A model generated the notes under the pieces. The model had not been told where the DNA came from, made no database searches, and worked only from the letters and a program-made list of their open reading frames with translations. A stretch of DNA of 64,000 nt from Symbiodinium natans (lineage: Eukaryota; Sar; Dinophyceae; Suessiales; Symbiodiniaceae). Positions 14,530-25,900 of this stretch are shown piece after piece. The stretch lies in contig CAJNDS010002645.1 of the NCBI GenBank assembly GCA_905221605.1, forward strand, positions 191,854 through 255,853, in the 5' to 3' direction. Both the position numbers and the translations under genes were made by a program. The stretch's first letter is position 1, and each line of letters starts with the position of its first letter.

Positions 14530-15473
14530 TTTTTTTCCCTTGTTCCAAAGTCCCTTGCCTACTTAGGCAGAGAAAGGTGAGACCGTGGGCACGAGGGGCG
14601 GCTTAAGATTTTGGCGGGTTCTGGCTCCTTCGGAATTCGTTGGTTCTGCTCACCTGAAGAAACATATTGAGTCGGAGGATTGGAAACCTTAGATTTCTAT
14701 TCCTTATTGGGTTTAAGACCCTCAAAATTCAAAATGTCACCCAACTACGACGAAGTTTAGGGGTGCCTCAGGATTCAGGGCCTCTAGGGCTTAGGATTTA
14801 GGATTCAGGGCCTTGAGGATTTAGGATTTAGGGTTCAGGGCGTTAAGAACATCCACAAACCATCTAAGACCCAGCCCCAAATACCCAAACATTGACCTTT
14901 CATGTTAATTGCAACCATACTTATGGTTAACAACTTGCAAGTGTAAAACGATTGTTTGCTTCTTCTTCCAGACCATTCATCATGAGCCTGAATGGATGCT
15001 GTTGCTACGATAGTCATCACGCAACTCAGAGTAATCATGAACACAAAATCTCCAACGTGGGTAATGTTCATGCTGGCTATTGTTGTCAGTTTAGTCAAAT
15101 GGATTGTAGTGTTTCTTAAACTGCGGCAATTCTCTGTTCCGAATTTAACGACTACTGCGGTTGAAAATCCGCCGAGGCCTTGGGCCCCAGGTGTCTGGGT
15201 AGCACAAAGCAGGCACCCCGCCCTGAAATGGGTACTCCCCCCTAGCCGACAAGTCTCCGGGAGCAAACGGTGCATCAGGACCAGGAGCACGAGGGGCCGC
15301 TGCCCCCAACACCCTGTATGTTACAGAAGCTCAGGCCGAGGTCGCGTAGCGTTGAAATTAAATCCTGTCAAACAACCCTGAAAGCCCTGCCTATATGTCT
15401 CAACCCTGACCCCCAAAAAAGACAGAATACTAAGAAAAAGACTGAAGCTCCCATGTGCCAACGAAAACATTCC

Positions 15474-15702
15474 TGAACCCTGAACCCTAAACCCTAAACC
15501 CCCAACCCCAAACCCTAAACCCTAAACTTTGCCCTAAACCCTAAACCCTGAACCCCAAACCCTAAACCCCAAACCCTACACCCGAAGCCCCAAACCCTAA
15601 ACCCCAAAGCCCAAACCCCAAACCCCAAACCCTACACCCTAAACCCTGAACCCTAAACCCCAAACCCCAAACCCCTAGACCCTGAAGCCCAAACCCTAAG
15701 CC
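15474..15702 (-). repeat. Degenerate telomere-like array
   Basis: About 230 bases of CCCTAAA mixed with CCCCAAA, CCCTACA, CCCTGAA and CCCGAAG heptamers. The CCCCAAA variant dominates the larger array at 48.8 kb. Confidence 0.93.
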
Positions 15703-15798
15703 GTCAGCTGGCCGGAGCCTCCGCCACCCCCACGGTCGAAGCCACCCTCTCGTGAACCTTCACCATGGCCTGCAGTTGGAGGGGCTTCCCAAGTGACT

Positions 15799-15945
15799 CC
15801 ATATATATATAATATATGTAAACCACCTACAAACATAGAATGTGCATGTACTGTATATATATATATATATGTATAACCATATATATACACACACATATAC
15901 TCTTACATCTATATATCTATATATACATGTGTGTACACACATGTG
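15799..15945. repeat. AT/TA-rich microsatellite patch
   Basis: Several (TA)n runs with TGTG/CACA interruptions, a marked base-composition change from the GC-rich surroundings. Confidence 0.85.
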
Positions 15946-16217
15946 ATGTTTAAAACAAATCTAAGGCCTGGCTGTGTTATAACTGTCATAGCTTAAGTTA
16001 TAAGTTGTAACTGGTTCTAAGGCTTATCAATGCACCTTTGGAGTTTCGGCCTCAAGAATTTGCACTGCAACCTGAAACTTAGGGTTTAGGGTTTGGTTTG
16101 GGATCCAGGATCGACCCCCTTCGCCTGGCTTGCATAAACCCGCCGGTCCGTTTGGAAGTCGCAGCGGTCGCCTGGGCATGCAACGGAAGCGGCGTTGCTG
16201 AGGATCCTCCGCCCGCA

Positions 16218-16278
16218 GCCCGAACCCTACTCCCTAAACCCTAAACCCTAAACCCTAAACCCTAAACCCTAAACCCTA
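16218..16278 (-). repeat. Interstitial CCCTAAA array
   Basis: About eight CCCTAAA units, the first imperfect. A single TTAGGGTTTAGGGTTT run at 16079-16094 faces it in the opposite orientation. Confidence 0.95.
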
Positions 16279-16299
16279 CTGTGCCCGCATGCTTGGCCG

Positions 16300-17225
16300 A
16301 GGGATCTGCCGGCCGCTGGAACGGACTCACAGAAGGAGGCTGGGAATCGCCGCACCTCGAGTGTTGCGATTATGCTTATCGTCTCTTGCTCTTTGCTCTT
16401 TCTATTCTGCCATGGCTGGTGCACCTGCTCATGCTGCCCCCTATCACTATTACGACTGCCTTCTGTTACAATGACTAGCGCTGGAACTCTTACCATTGCC
16501 AGTTGTTTCACACCGTAGTCACTGTGGTGAATGCTACTTCTGTTGGGTACACGTCTCTCACTCCTCACCCCAGCAAGAGCGAATGCTTCGAGCGCCACGC
16601 GCAGCGCTGAAACGCCGGCGCACTCGTGTCATTGGCAGAACCTTGACGCGCAAACGCCAAGCCAGGCCAGAAGCGATGCAATCATTGCTACTGTCGCCTC
16701 TCATGTGCCCATTGTGTTCATTGGCAACTCTTGACGCACGCAGCTGAAAAAGAAACACCCCAAAGCCAAATCGCTCTTAGCCGTGGCCTCCGCAACCCAC
16801 ACCGGGTCCCTGACGCACAAACTCCGGGATCAGCTCCAACTCCTGAAGGGCTGGATTTGACCACTGTGGATGCGCCTCTTCCGACGTGTTGTCCTGCACA
16901 TACGCTTAGTTCGAAGTCTTCCTTCTGAGGGCCAGCACATAGTCTCGCAGAAGCCTCTCGGCCTCCCCACCAGAGATGAAGCCGCGCCTCCCCGACAAAA
17001 GGGATGTAGAGTAGGGTTTATGCAGGGCCCCCCCCCCCTCCCATGCTCCCACTCCGGGCGCACAGGAGAAAGATGGGCGGATCAGCGGAAAGGATGTCAA
17101 GGCCACCGGACCTAAGTCTGACTCCGCCCAGCTGGCGACTCAGCTGTGTCCGTGACACTTGGCTACCGACCATGCTGGGAAAGGAAGGCTGGCGTTCTCT
17201 GGACCGAAAAGCCTCCGCGCAGCCA
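16300..17225. other. No supportable gene
   Basis: Short frames overlap on both strands, with none better than the others; no motif was recognised. Confidence 0.4.
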
Positions 17226-17232
17226 AGGGGAA

Positions 17233-17340
17233 TATGGGCATTTCCCAAATTAGGGGTTGTTTATACCCCCAAAATTGAATAGAATCCCCTTGACAAGGGA
17301 CCCCCAAAAAGGGCATCCGTATTTTTCGGAAACCCCCATG
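17233..17340. mobile_element. Small inverted-repeat element (MITE/introner-like), copy A
   Basis: The left end TATGGGCATTTCCCAAA is complementary, with mismatches, to the right end TTTTTCGGAAACCCCCATG. The interior holds GGGACCCCCAAAAAGGG. It is about 108 bases long and non-coding. The same terminal pattern marks 18526-18661, and the right-end motif recurs in the ketosynthase intron at 41.5 kb. Confidence 0.6.
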
Positions 17341-18228
17341 TGGAGCAAAGGGAAAGTATGGCAGAAAAAAGGCCGGGAAGTGTCCTCGCTGAGGCCGGGG
17401 CTGGGGCTGGATGCCAGCAGACCCAACAAAGCTGGCAGCGCAGATCCTGCTCACGGCAACGACGAGACAAACCCTCGCTTGTCTCCCTTTGCAACAAACG
17501 AGAATGTTCATTGAGCTGCCCTATCCGAGGTCTTCACAGTGCTCTAGGTGCTGCTCTGAAGAAATTCTGTTTGACATCCGAGGTTCAATCACCTCAGGTG
17601 TCGTGCGTTTACGGGGTGTCCTGAGAAGCTTCAAGCCAAGACCGCCCATCGCCAAGGCGGGTGACTACACAGGACCATGCTGCAACGAGAGGCACGAATA
17701 TTTCAGTGGCACAATTTGGCACAATGCAATGTAATAGTGCTGGTGAACGACTGCTCATAGCGAATGGGACTGGAAACGTGATTCTCAATGTCGCTTTGAT
17801 CAGCAGTTCCACTAGCAGATCACAGGAGCATGCAGCAGGAACGAAGAAAACTGAGCGAGCAGCACCACAAGGAGACCAGCTTCATTTCTGGCACGACTGG
17901 CACATTGCAGAGTAGCACAGATTTCTCCTATGGGAAGCCCTGTGGAAAGCTGGTGTCTGCCTTCAAAGGCTCATGGGACGGCACTTTGAGCTCGAATTAG
18001 GAAAGAATCTCCCTGCTGCGGCTGTGCGGCTATTAGCATCTCTCTGCCAACGGCCAGGTAAACAAAGCAAATGCTGTCACAGGGCATCGAATGCTCATCA
18101 CAGCAAAGCCATGACAGAGGTGCGAGTACTCAGCCTCTTGAAGGCAAAACTCAAGTACTCAACAAGATGCTGCCAGCAATGATCGGGCCGCTTGCTCAGG
18201 GGCCTCTCGAGATGCAAGATGCTGCGAG

Positions 18229-18345
18229 AAGAGAGAGAGGGAGAGCGAGAGAGAGAGAGACAGACAGAGAAAGAGACGGGCAGATGACAGAAAAGACCAG
18301 CGAGCGAGAGAGAGGGAGAGAGAGGGACAGGGAGGGAGACAAGAA
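18229..18345 (+). repeat. GA-rich polypurine tract
   Basis: Interrupted (GA)n and GAGAGGGA units on the plus strand. Confidence 0.9.
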
Positions 18346-18525
18346 CTGAGGAGCACGTGGAGACAAATAGGACACAAAGCGACGGCACAGAACCTGAGAA
18401 ACCGAAGCTTCTCTATACAGTGATACGTGGGCAAGTCCGGTGCAAGCCCTGAACAGCGCTCTTTGAGCGGCAACAGTCTGCAACGCGCAGGTCACTGACA
18501 ACAATGTACTGTAACGCAATACACA

Positions 18526-18661
18526 CATGGGCATTTCCCAACACAGGGGTACCCCTCACACAGCCCAAAATACCAAAAACTCATCGGGTACTAGAAAGCC
18601 CCCCCCACCCCAAAAAAACAAGAAAAGGGGAGGCACCCCCTAGTGCCGGAAACCCCCACAT
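18526..18661. mobile_element. Small inverted-repeat element, copy B
   Basis: It starts CATGGGCATTTCCCAACA and ends GCCGGAAACCCCCACAT, the same terminal pair as copy A. The interior contains a C-run, an A-run and AGGGGAGGCACCCCCT. The unrelated middle segments show divergence or a family of internally different elements. Confidence 0.6.
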
Positions 18662-18985
18662 CTGCCCTTGCTTGTGCGGGCCCTCCTTCGTGTTGCAGCC
18701 CCCGTGATGAGGGGGCTTAAAAGCACCATCGTAGAAGACACATGTATTTCATGATCTCTTCCGATGGTAGGGCAGCTCACCAAGACATGAGCCGCCAAGC
18801 CACACTCCAAGTTGAAATCGTGCGCAGCTTCACTGGTTCACAGGGTCATTGTTGGTGGCGCTTCGTTGTTCTCTTTATCGGCTTCGTTCTCTGCGGCTTC
18901 GATCTCCAGCTCCTTCGAGGGCAGAGGCCCCTCAGTCTTTCCACTGATCCCTTAACGCATGCAGAATCAGAAACACCTTGCTGTA

Positions 18986-19086
<101 letters not shown>

Positions 19087-19149
19087 AGCAGCTCCCCTCC
19101 TCCTTCTCCAAGCCGGCGATATCAGAGGACTGGCGTGACATCGTCACTT

Positions 19150-19450
19150 TGCCGTAGCGCACCCACGAAATCAATCGAGTGAGCAGCCACTGACCCAAAA
19201 GGGTCGCGAGACCGATTCCAAGTCCAAGTCCAAACCACCAAACGATAGCTTCGGCATGCGACTGCGTGTGCAGATCGGGGTTTGAGGACACAGTGCTCAG
19301 TCCTGCCACGATCTGCCACGGGTACGGAACTCGCAGCAGCTTGGACGTGATGCATCATACACAGAAACCGTCCCGCCTACGTGCCAAAGTGCTGCAACTG
19401 GCAGGATCATAAGGCCGAACAGGTTCTGGCTGGCATGGGCGAGGCGGTTG
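19150..19450 (-). CDS. Exon-like segments encoding two hydrophobic helices
   Basis: On the minus strand, one frame gives QNLFGLMILPVAALWHVGG (about 19430-19370) and another gives WWFGLGLGIGLATLLGQWLL (about 19240-19180) followed by basic residues. Both read as membrane-spanning helices. The frame change between them implies an intron. They may belong to the same minus-strand gene as the zinc-binding exons at 19.8-20.0 kb or to a separate gene. Boundaries and function are unknown. Confidence 0.35.
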
Positions 19451-19779
19451 TCAGTTGTATTTCCACGGCGCCGTACCATCAGAAGCTTTGGCAACCGGGA
19501 GTGTAGGTCCAACTGCCGAGCTAGCATTTGGAAGATCAGCCCCCAGGGATTTATCGGGGCAAACCTTAAGCTTGCAGCACTCAAAGGAATCTGCGTCGGT
19601 TTCCTTCTTGTATAACGTTAAAGAAACATGGGGCACCTGCTAATTCAATCTCCGGCACAGTACCATGACCATGAAGTTCAGCTTCAGAAGCTTCAGTTCG
19701 TCCAGGGGGTCCATCGGGCGCAGGAGCCTCTGATCTAAAGGCCCGAAGAGCCCTCCGATCACCGCAGCACCCTGCGGAT

Positions 19780-20038
19780 GGCATTCTCCACATATGTCGT
19801 CCCCACATTTTGCACAATGCCTTGGCAACACTCCGTGCACCATGAGCCCACTGCTTTGAGTACGGTTAGGGGGCGGGGTGTTGCCAACAGCTCCGATGCG
19901 GTCTAGAAGCCACCTCTCTGCGCCTTTGCTCTCTTCGCTGGAGCCACAGACTGCATGGTGTCGACACTTCCATCCCTTGCTATTCTTGCCGGTCCAGTGC
20001 ATGTCCCTCTTGCACTCGGTGCAATAGGGGCCGAATGC
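19780..20038 (-). CDS. Exons of a Cys/His-rich zinc-binding protein
   Basis: A CAG|G acceptor at 20039 opens a minus-strand frame with PYCTECKRDMHWTG, then KGWKCRHHAVCG. Some 50 codons later the same frame gives RHCAKCGDDICGECHP. The pattern C-x2-C...W-x-C-x2-HH-x2-C...C-x2-C-x4-C-x2-C can hold two zinc ions and resembles RING/ZZ/C1-type fingers, without letting me choose one. A possible GC donor follows the HHAVC block (VC-G|GC), so the two halves may be separate exons. Upstream the minus strand runs into low-complexity TGTG sequence, so this is an internal part of a larger gene. Confidence 0.45.
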
Positions 20039-20311
20039 CTGGGGCTGTTCCAAATTCCAAATCACACTGCAACATGTCGCACGGAGAACTGCAGCCAACG
20101 TGAACACTATGAAACACAGACACCCCACACCATTGCCTTGGGGTTCTCTTCCAGAGTGATCTTTGGAGCTTTGAAAGGGAACCCCTTCCAGATGTATGGG
20201 AGACCAAGCACGCCTTCCGGAAGAGCGCTCAGCACTGAAGGTCAAGAACAAGCCACATGCATGTGTGTGTGGACGTGTGGGCATGGGGGTGCCAGCGTCG
20301 GTGTGCGTATC

Positions 20312-20312
<1 letters not shown>

Positions 20313-20345
<33 letters not shown>
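20313..20345 (+). repeat. Short GT microsatellite
   Basis: About 15 TG units within a longer TG-rich context beginning near 20258. Confidence 0.9.
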
Positions 20346-20346
<1 letters not shown>

Positions 20347-20684
20347 ATGTCTGCGCATCTAGTATTGATCTTGTCAAAGAGGCAGCAAAGGAAAAGTTCT
20401 CGCAGGTACAACACAACACCGCATCCTCAACTTCACAAAGCAAAGTCACCTCGTTCGACCTTCCACATGCATTAGGCATTACAAGAAGGCTACAAAGAGA
20501 GCTTGTTCTCAAAGATCACCCGTCAAGATTTGGCTGACAAAAATAAAGGGCTTCCTCTTCTACTCCCAAGAACGCCTTCTAGCCCTCAGCCCTTGTAAAA
20601 AGTATCTCCGAAGCTACAAATGTCGGCCTCTGGGACTACGGCAGCTCGTTCAAGGGTGGCTGTTGCACTTGCAATCAATACAGG

Positions 20685-20686
<2 letters not shown>

Positions 20687-20729
<43 letters not shown>

Positions 20730-20760
20730 ATTATTAATATTATTAATATTATTATTATTA
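20687..20760 (+). repeat. ATT/AATATT microsatellite
   Basis: (ATT)n followed by ATTAAT units; an AT-only island in GC-rich DNA. Confidence 0.95.
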
Positions 20761-21809
20761 GTGGGTTTGAGGGTCGAGTTGGGTCTCTTGTTTGCAGTTT
20801 GGCACATTGTTCGGGGATCGCGACTTGGATATGGGGGCTTGGAGGGTTCGCATCCGTGGCTTGCTGTATGACAAAGGGAACTCTGATTCGTCCGTTGCAT
20901 GCATCTTCTGATGCAAAGTGTTCGAATGTCGAATGTGACTATAAACCAATTTCCCAACCTCCGTCCAGCAAGAAAATGAACCCAACCAGCCGGCCAAGTC
21001 CTCGCAAGCATTTACTCCGGCAGCCGTGCTCGACACTCGTGGTCAACTCACATTACTTCATGTACCCCCAACTAACCCCGAAAATCGAGGTTGTCTCGGA
21101 GTCCTCGAAGAAATCCGCAGCAGCAGGCGCAAAAGCCGCATCCGCTCGGCCGATCCGACCCATTCTCATCCACGTCACGGAATCCGTCGCGAACTAGCTC
21201 ACATCGCACATGTATCAGGTATGCCTTACATTCGAAACGAAACGAAGTGACTGCGATGGGACATTGTAGTGCAACGTTGCCGGAGCTCTCAGAACCAGGC
21301 CAAGAGCGGAATGAAGAACAAGACGAGGATTTCCACGAAGGGAGCGACCACGAAGAGTCCAGCCAGCCATGCCTCAAAGACTTCTCGTCTCCTAGGCACG
21401 GATCAGGGTCAAATTCTGACATCAAAAAAAGAGTCTGTGGGCAACCGACTGCCCTCTGCCGAACTCCACAACCTGTCCAAGGCACTGGTAGAAGTTCAGC
21501 TTGGATCTTGTACAGAACAGGGACCCCGAGCAACAAGTCATATCGTCCGGCGCACAACTTCGCAAGACTCGACAGGCCTAGCAAGCATGAACAAGGTGCA
21601 GGATTGCACAGTGTACTGGTTCATCCAGGTCAAGGGAAACTTCAAAAAAGAAGCAAGACTTCAAGAGCAGACTGACACTAGCTCCCTTGTCCATAGAGCT
21701 GCAGATTTCTTGCCTACCACTAAATACGGCATCAGCACGAACACCCATCTTACAGCCAAACAGTTAGCAAAGGCAGCTTTGGCCGCGCTTGGCGCAGTGC
21801 AGGGTGCGC

Positions 21810-22960
21810 AGTGCAGGGTGGCCTTGTAGTCCCAGAATATCTCGCAACCACTGGCATCATCCCACGCTGTCTCCACTGTAGTTTCCCACTCGGGGAGGAA
21901 GGAGAAGGCCAGGTAGGAGAACATTCCAATCGTCGCAAGAACATCAACGAAGCTGGCGGTGAAGTGCTCCACGAATTGTCGCAGGACCATGCTGCGGAAG
22001 TTCCACATCCTGCAACTCTCTCTGTTCTCATTTTGCCCCGGCGTGCGTTCGCGCGTGCGTGTGCGTGTGTCAACAGCTTGGCTTCTTTGTTTGTTTCCGG
22101 GGTTGAGGGGAAGCTTCTGCTGGGGCACTTGGCGATTCGGTAGGCAAACGCTTTGCAGAGCTCCCCGGTGGCCACGTTCAGCGTCAGCGCCAGCAAGATG
22201 TCGCAGGCAACCATGGAGAGAAAACCCGAGAAGCCGTGCTTTACCGATGGATCGTGGCATTTCAAATTGTAGCAATCGCCCCATTCGTAAATCCTTGGCC
22301 CAAGAAATCAGTCTCGAGAAGAAGCTGATCTTTCCGAGAAATACGAGAGAGGAACTGTCAAGAGAAGGACCCCGTCTGCGAGAGGTCCTATAAACCCTTG
22401 AAGCTTATGTCTGGCCAGGCGGCAAGGAGAACTTCAACTCCATGGTAAACAGGAGGAACAGCCCGGCCAGCAGAAGGCACAGTAAGCACCCCAGGCCTTT
22501 CGAACAGGTCTTAATTAGTTGAATGGTCTTCTGATGTTTGGCTTCAGGGGGGTGCCCCCCCATAACCATACCCTCAACCCCAAATCGTTAAGTTCATGTG
22601 TAATAAATTCACGTCGATGTTCTAGTTGAAGACTAGGTGAAGGTGGGCCTGACAGAATGATGCACCAGACCATCCAAAGCTTTCGGTAGACCACCTTCTT
22701 GTGATCCGGATTTTGGCGCCTTAGAGCGGGATTCATGGCTACGGCTGAAGCACATCGGCATGCACTGCGTGTTTTATCCGGCTAATATTCCTAGCTATGC
22801 TTCGGTTGCAGAGAGGCCTACATCCGTCTGTTCTCTGTTCTGTTGCAATGCCCAGGCTCATATTCAACATGGCGGCGAACTCGCCTCCACTGCCCGTCTG
22901 CGACATGATCCTTCGCAATATCTGCCGCTTCCTGAGAACCGCGACCGCCACCCAAAGCTG
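21810..22960 (-). CDS. Spliced gene for a multi-pass membrane protein (unknown family)
   Basis: Several minus-strand segments in different frames read as good protein. One is RRIMSQTGSGGEFAAMLNM (about 22920-22850), another NPALRRQNPDHKKVVYRKLW (about 22735-22660). A helix GLGCLLCLLLAGLFLLFTME lies at about 22490-22425, a second, FSGFLSMVACDILLALTL, at about 22230-22175. A third, SFVDVLATIGMFSYLAFSFL, at about 21960-21895, is followed by an acidic Trp-rich stretch (WETTVETAWDD). Frame changes need introns between them. At least three membrane helices suggest a transporter, channel or membrane enzyme; no family signature is visible. It lies in the same orientation as the zinc-binding exons 2 kb downstream, so the two could be one long gene. 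Confidence 0.45.
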
Positions 22961-22969
22961 AACACATCT

Positions 22970-25900
22970 TCTTGAGTTCCAAGGTCTGCTTCAAGCCCTG
23001 GCTTACACTGCCGGATCTTGAAATTCAGTGTGAGTCTTGTTATTCAGGCTGCGCAAGGTAGCATCATGCACCACTCTGAACGCACACTTACGTATGCGCG
23101 TATGTGTACGCAGGTGTATATACACACACGTATGTATGCATGTGTGGCACTCCCCCCTATGGATCCACCCTTTGTCTCTTTATTTCGAAAGTTCAAATAC
23201 TTGGGGTAAGTTAGTTACACTTGCTGGAGGTAAGTTTTGAATTTTGAAGTTATATTGCTTGCATGGCCGGAGTATTGGAAAGGAATGGAGGACAGCTATT
23301 GGAACAACGGATGCCCTATAGCTTTCAACAGGGCTAGCTATGTGCATTATATTGCAAAAATGAAGAGTAGACCAGAACTGAGCGATTGCACACGTCTGAA
23401 CTAGATGTTAACTCCTCCAAGGTCCAGGAGACACGCTACTCCACTGCAGAGAGTACTCCAAGACCAGGCTCGGGAACAAGCCTCACCATGACCGCACTTC
23501 CCGCCACCTCCACCCCGCGAGGGCATCACGGGCTGGGTAAGTCCCTGACACTCCAGGGCGGAGGTTTGCCGCCCGACGACACTATCACTGGGTGACCCTG
23601 CCTTCCTGACTACGGCAGACACACCAAGAAGAAAAAGGCCCCAGAGGAGCCAAACCACCCGGCCGGGTTAGCACAGTAGCCGTCACCCTCCAGTCGATTT
23701 CCTACCCTCTGCACGAGGGGGTTCAGGGTTTAGGGGGTATAGGGCTTGTGGGGTTTATTAGGCTTTAGGCTTTAGGCTTAAGGCCTTACGTTTGAGTAGA
23801 TCTCAGCTCCGGGCGCATTGCCACGCCTAAGGTCCAGCCCCCTAACTTACCCATAAGGCCCTAACTCCTAACCACAAAGAGGAATGAAGGCTCAAGGGTT
23901 TCAAGGAGGGATCCGGGAATCCGGGAACCCCAACTTGACCCAACATGTCAGCACTCGGGACTATGGTTCTGCCAGCCATTTAACTACCTGACCTGAGTCT
24001 CGAGGCCAACCAGCCAAACCAACCCCTAGACGGATTTTTTATTGGCGCGGCACATCAGCACCTGGGACTGGGACCCTGCCTCCCTCCATTTACAAAAGCG
24101 GGTCATCTGACATCTGACTCCGAAACAACCTAAATCCTAAACACCCCTATAAGCCCTAAACAGCCTAAACCCTGGCCGCTGGCCCAACCTGTTGCCTGCT
24201 TGCCAGCGGCCGCGCCAACGCAGGGCTGCCTGCGCCTCAAAAGCTCAAGCCAGACGCTTGCAGGGCCTAGGGGTTCGGGTTGAGGGTTTTGGACTTCTTG
24301 ACTTCGGGTCTGGGCAGTTTCGGGTTTCGGGGCGGTTTGGGCAGTTTAGGGTTTATTTAGGGGTAGGGTCCGGGGCTTCCCGCTAACTAGAACCGCAACC
24401 GGACAACCAAGCCCCGAGGAAAGGGGGGGGTGGAGCCGGGCGGGGCGGCTTGCTCTTTTAGGGTGGGGCGCCCCAAGAGTTCGGGTCACAGGGCCTTGTG
24501 CCTGACGGGAGTTCAGCACACCCAAACCCGCCACCTAGATGCACCTAGACTGGTCCAGGAGGGGAAAAGGCGCCTAGTGTTGGGGACAATTTGAACTTAG
24601 TTAAAAAAACTTAAGTTTCCAGGGCCTGGTTGGAACCCACCAATACAGTTCACCGTTGACCCCCAAACCCCTAAAAGCATGTGGAACTGACCTGCCCTAT
24701 ATAAACCAAAAACTAGGAAGATCTAGGAAACTACCCGGGCGGTGTTGGTGGGTTGATGTTTGACATTCGCTAAAAATCCGTGTGTGTGCGTTTGGTTGAC
24801 TTAAATGGGATCCACAGCCTGGCACCTGCCAAGACTGAGTCTTAAATAGGGGTGTCTTCATCCCCGATCTAAAGTAACCCGAAGCCCTAAACAACCCTAC
24901 CGAATAGGCCTCGCCTATTTAAACTTACAACCCTACTAACACTCACGCCGCACGCCACTCATCGTGCTGTCAAGAGGAAGCTCCATGAGTTCCTCCCACG
25001 GCCAAGGATCGGCTGCAACCGAAGTTGCCGATGATACTGAGATACTGCTTGTCCTCGAAGAAGAACTCGGTACTTTCCAGCTTCCAATTTCCAACAGTGC
25101 CTCGCTGCCCTTTCCGCAATTGTCGCACCTGTTGTCCGGCAGCGCGTTGCCTTCCTCGAGCCCTTCCATATAGCGCGGCTGTGACTGTGATGCCAGGCGC
25201 CGTGGGCTTTCCCTGTCACTGCCGTCCGTTCGGGCTCACACTCTCCCATCTGCGTGTTCGGTCTGGCTACGGTTATCTCAGGGTCTTAGTAACTTACCTC
25301 CTAGGGGTCCCCCAAGTCTCTCTATATGGGCGTTTGGTCGGTTTGCGTTTCTTAGAAAATCGTCTTATGCTCTAAGCCTCCCACGAACCCTAACCTACAA
25401 CCTTAACAACCCCGCTCCGGCCCAAGACTTACCTCTTCAGTAAAAAAACTTAAGCTAAAGGGTCCGGGAAACCCGAAGCTAGCCCCATAGGGCTGCTAGT
25501 CCGCGTCTGGCCTTGCGGCGGGAGCCGCAGCAAAGGCAGGCAGCTAATAAACTGGGAGAGGCTTTTGGGAAAGGCTCTTAGGCTTTACAAGGTGTTTTTT
25601 GGGACGTCGAGTTTAGGGAGTGCTTCTTGTTCTCAGTGGGTGCAACGCGGAAGCTTTTCGTGGATGAAGAAGAACAGGAAACTGTTTCTGACGTAATCCC
25701 AGCGCTTAGCACGGGTAGGCATGACCTCGAAGGTACTTGTGCGCCTGCCAACTATCGTTAACCCCGAGACTAAACTGAACACCCCCATCCCTAAACCCTG
25801 AACCCCGGCCCGAACCCAGAGCCTGCAGGGCCCGGACCGGCCACGCCAGGCGCGCCGGGCAATGCCTGGAGCAGCCAGACTATGCTCCAGGACCAGCAAT

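Noticed and set aside
20586-21011. Asn-repeat protein on the minus strand
   Set aside because: Produced by the ATT/AAT microsatellite; flanking residues show no domain.
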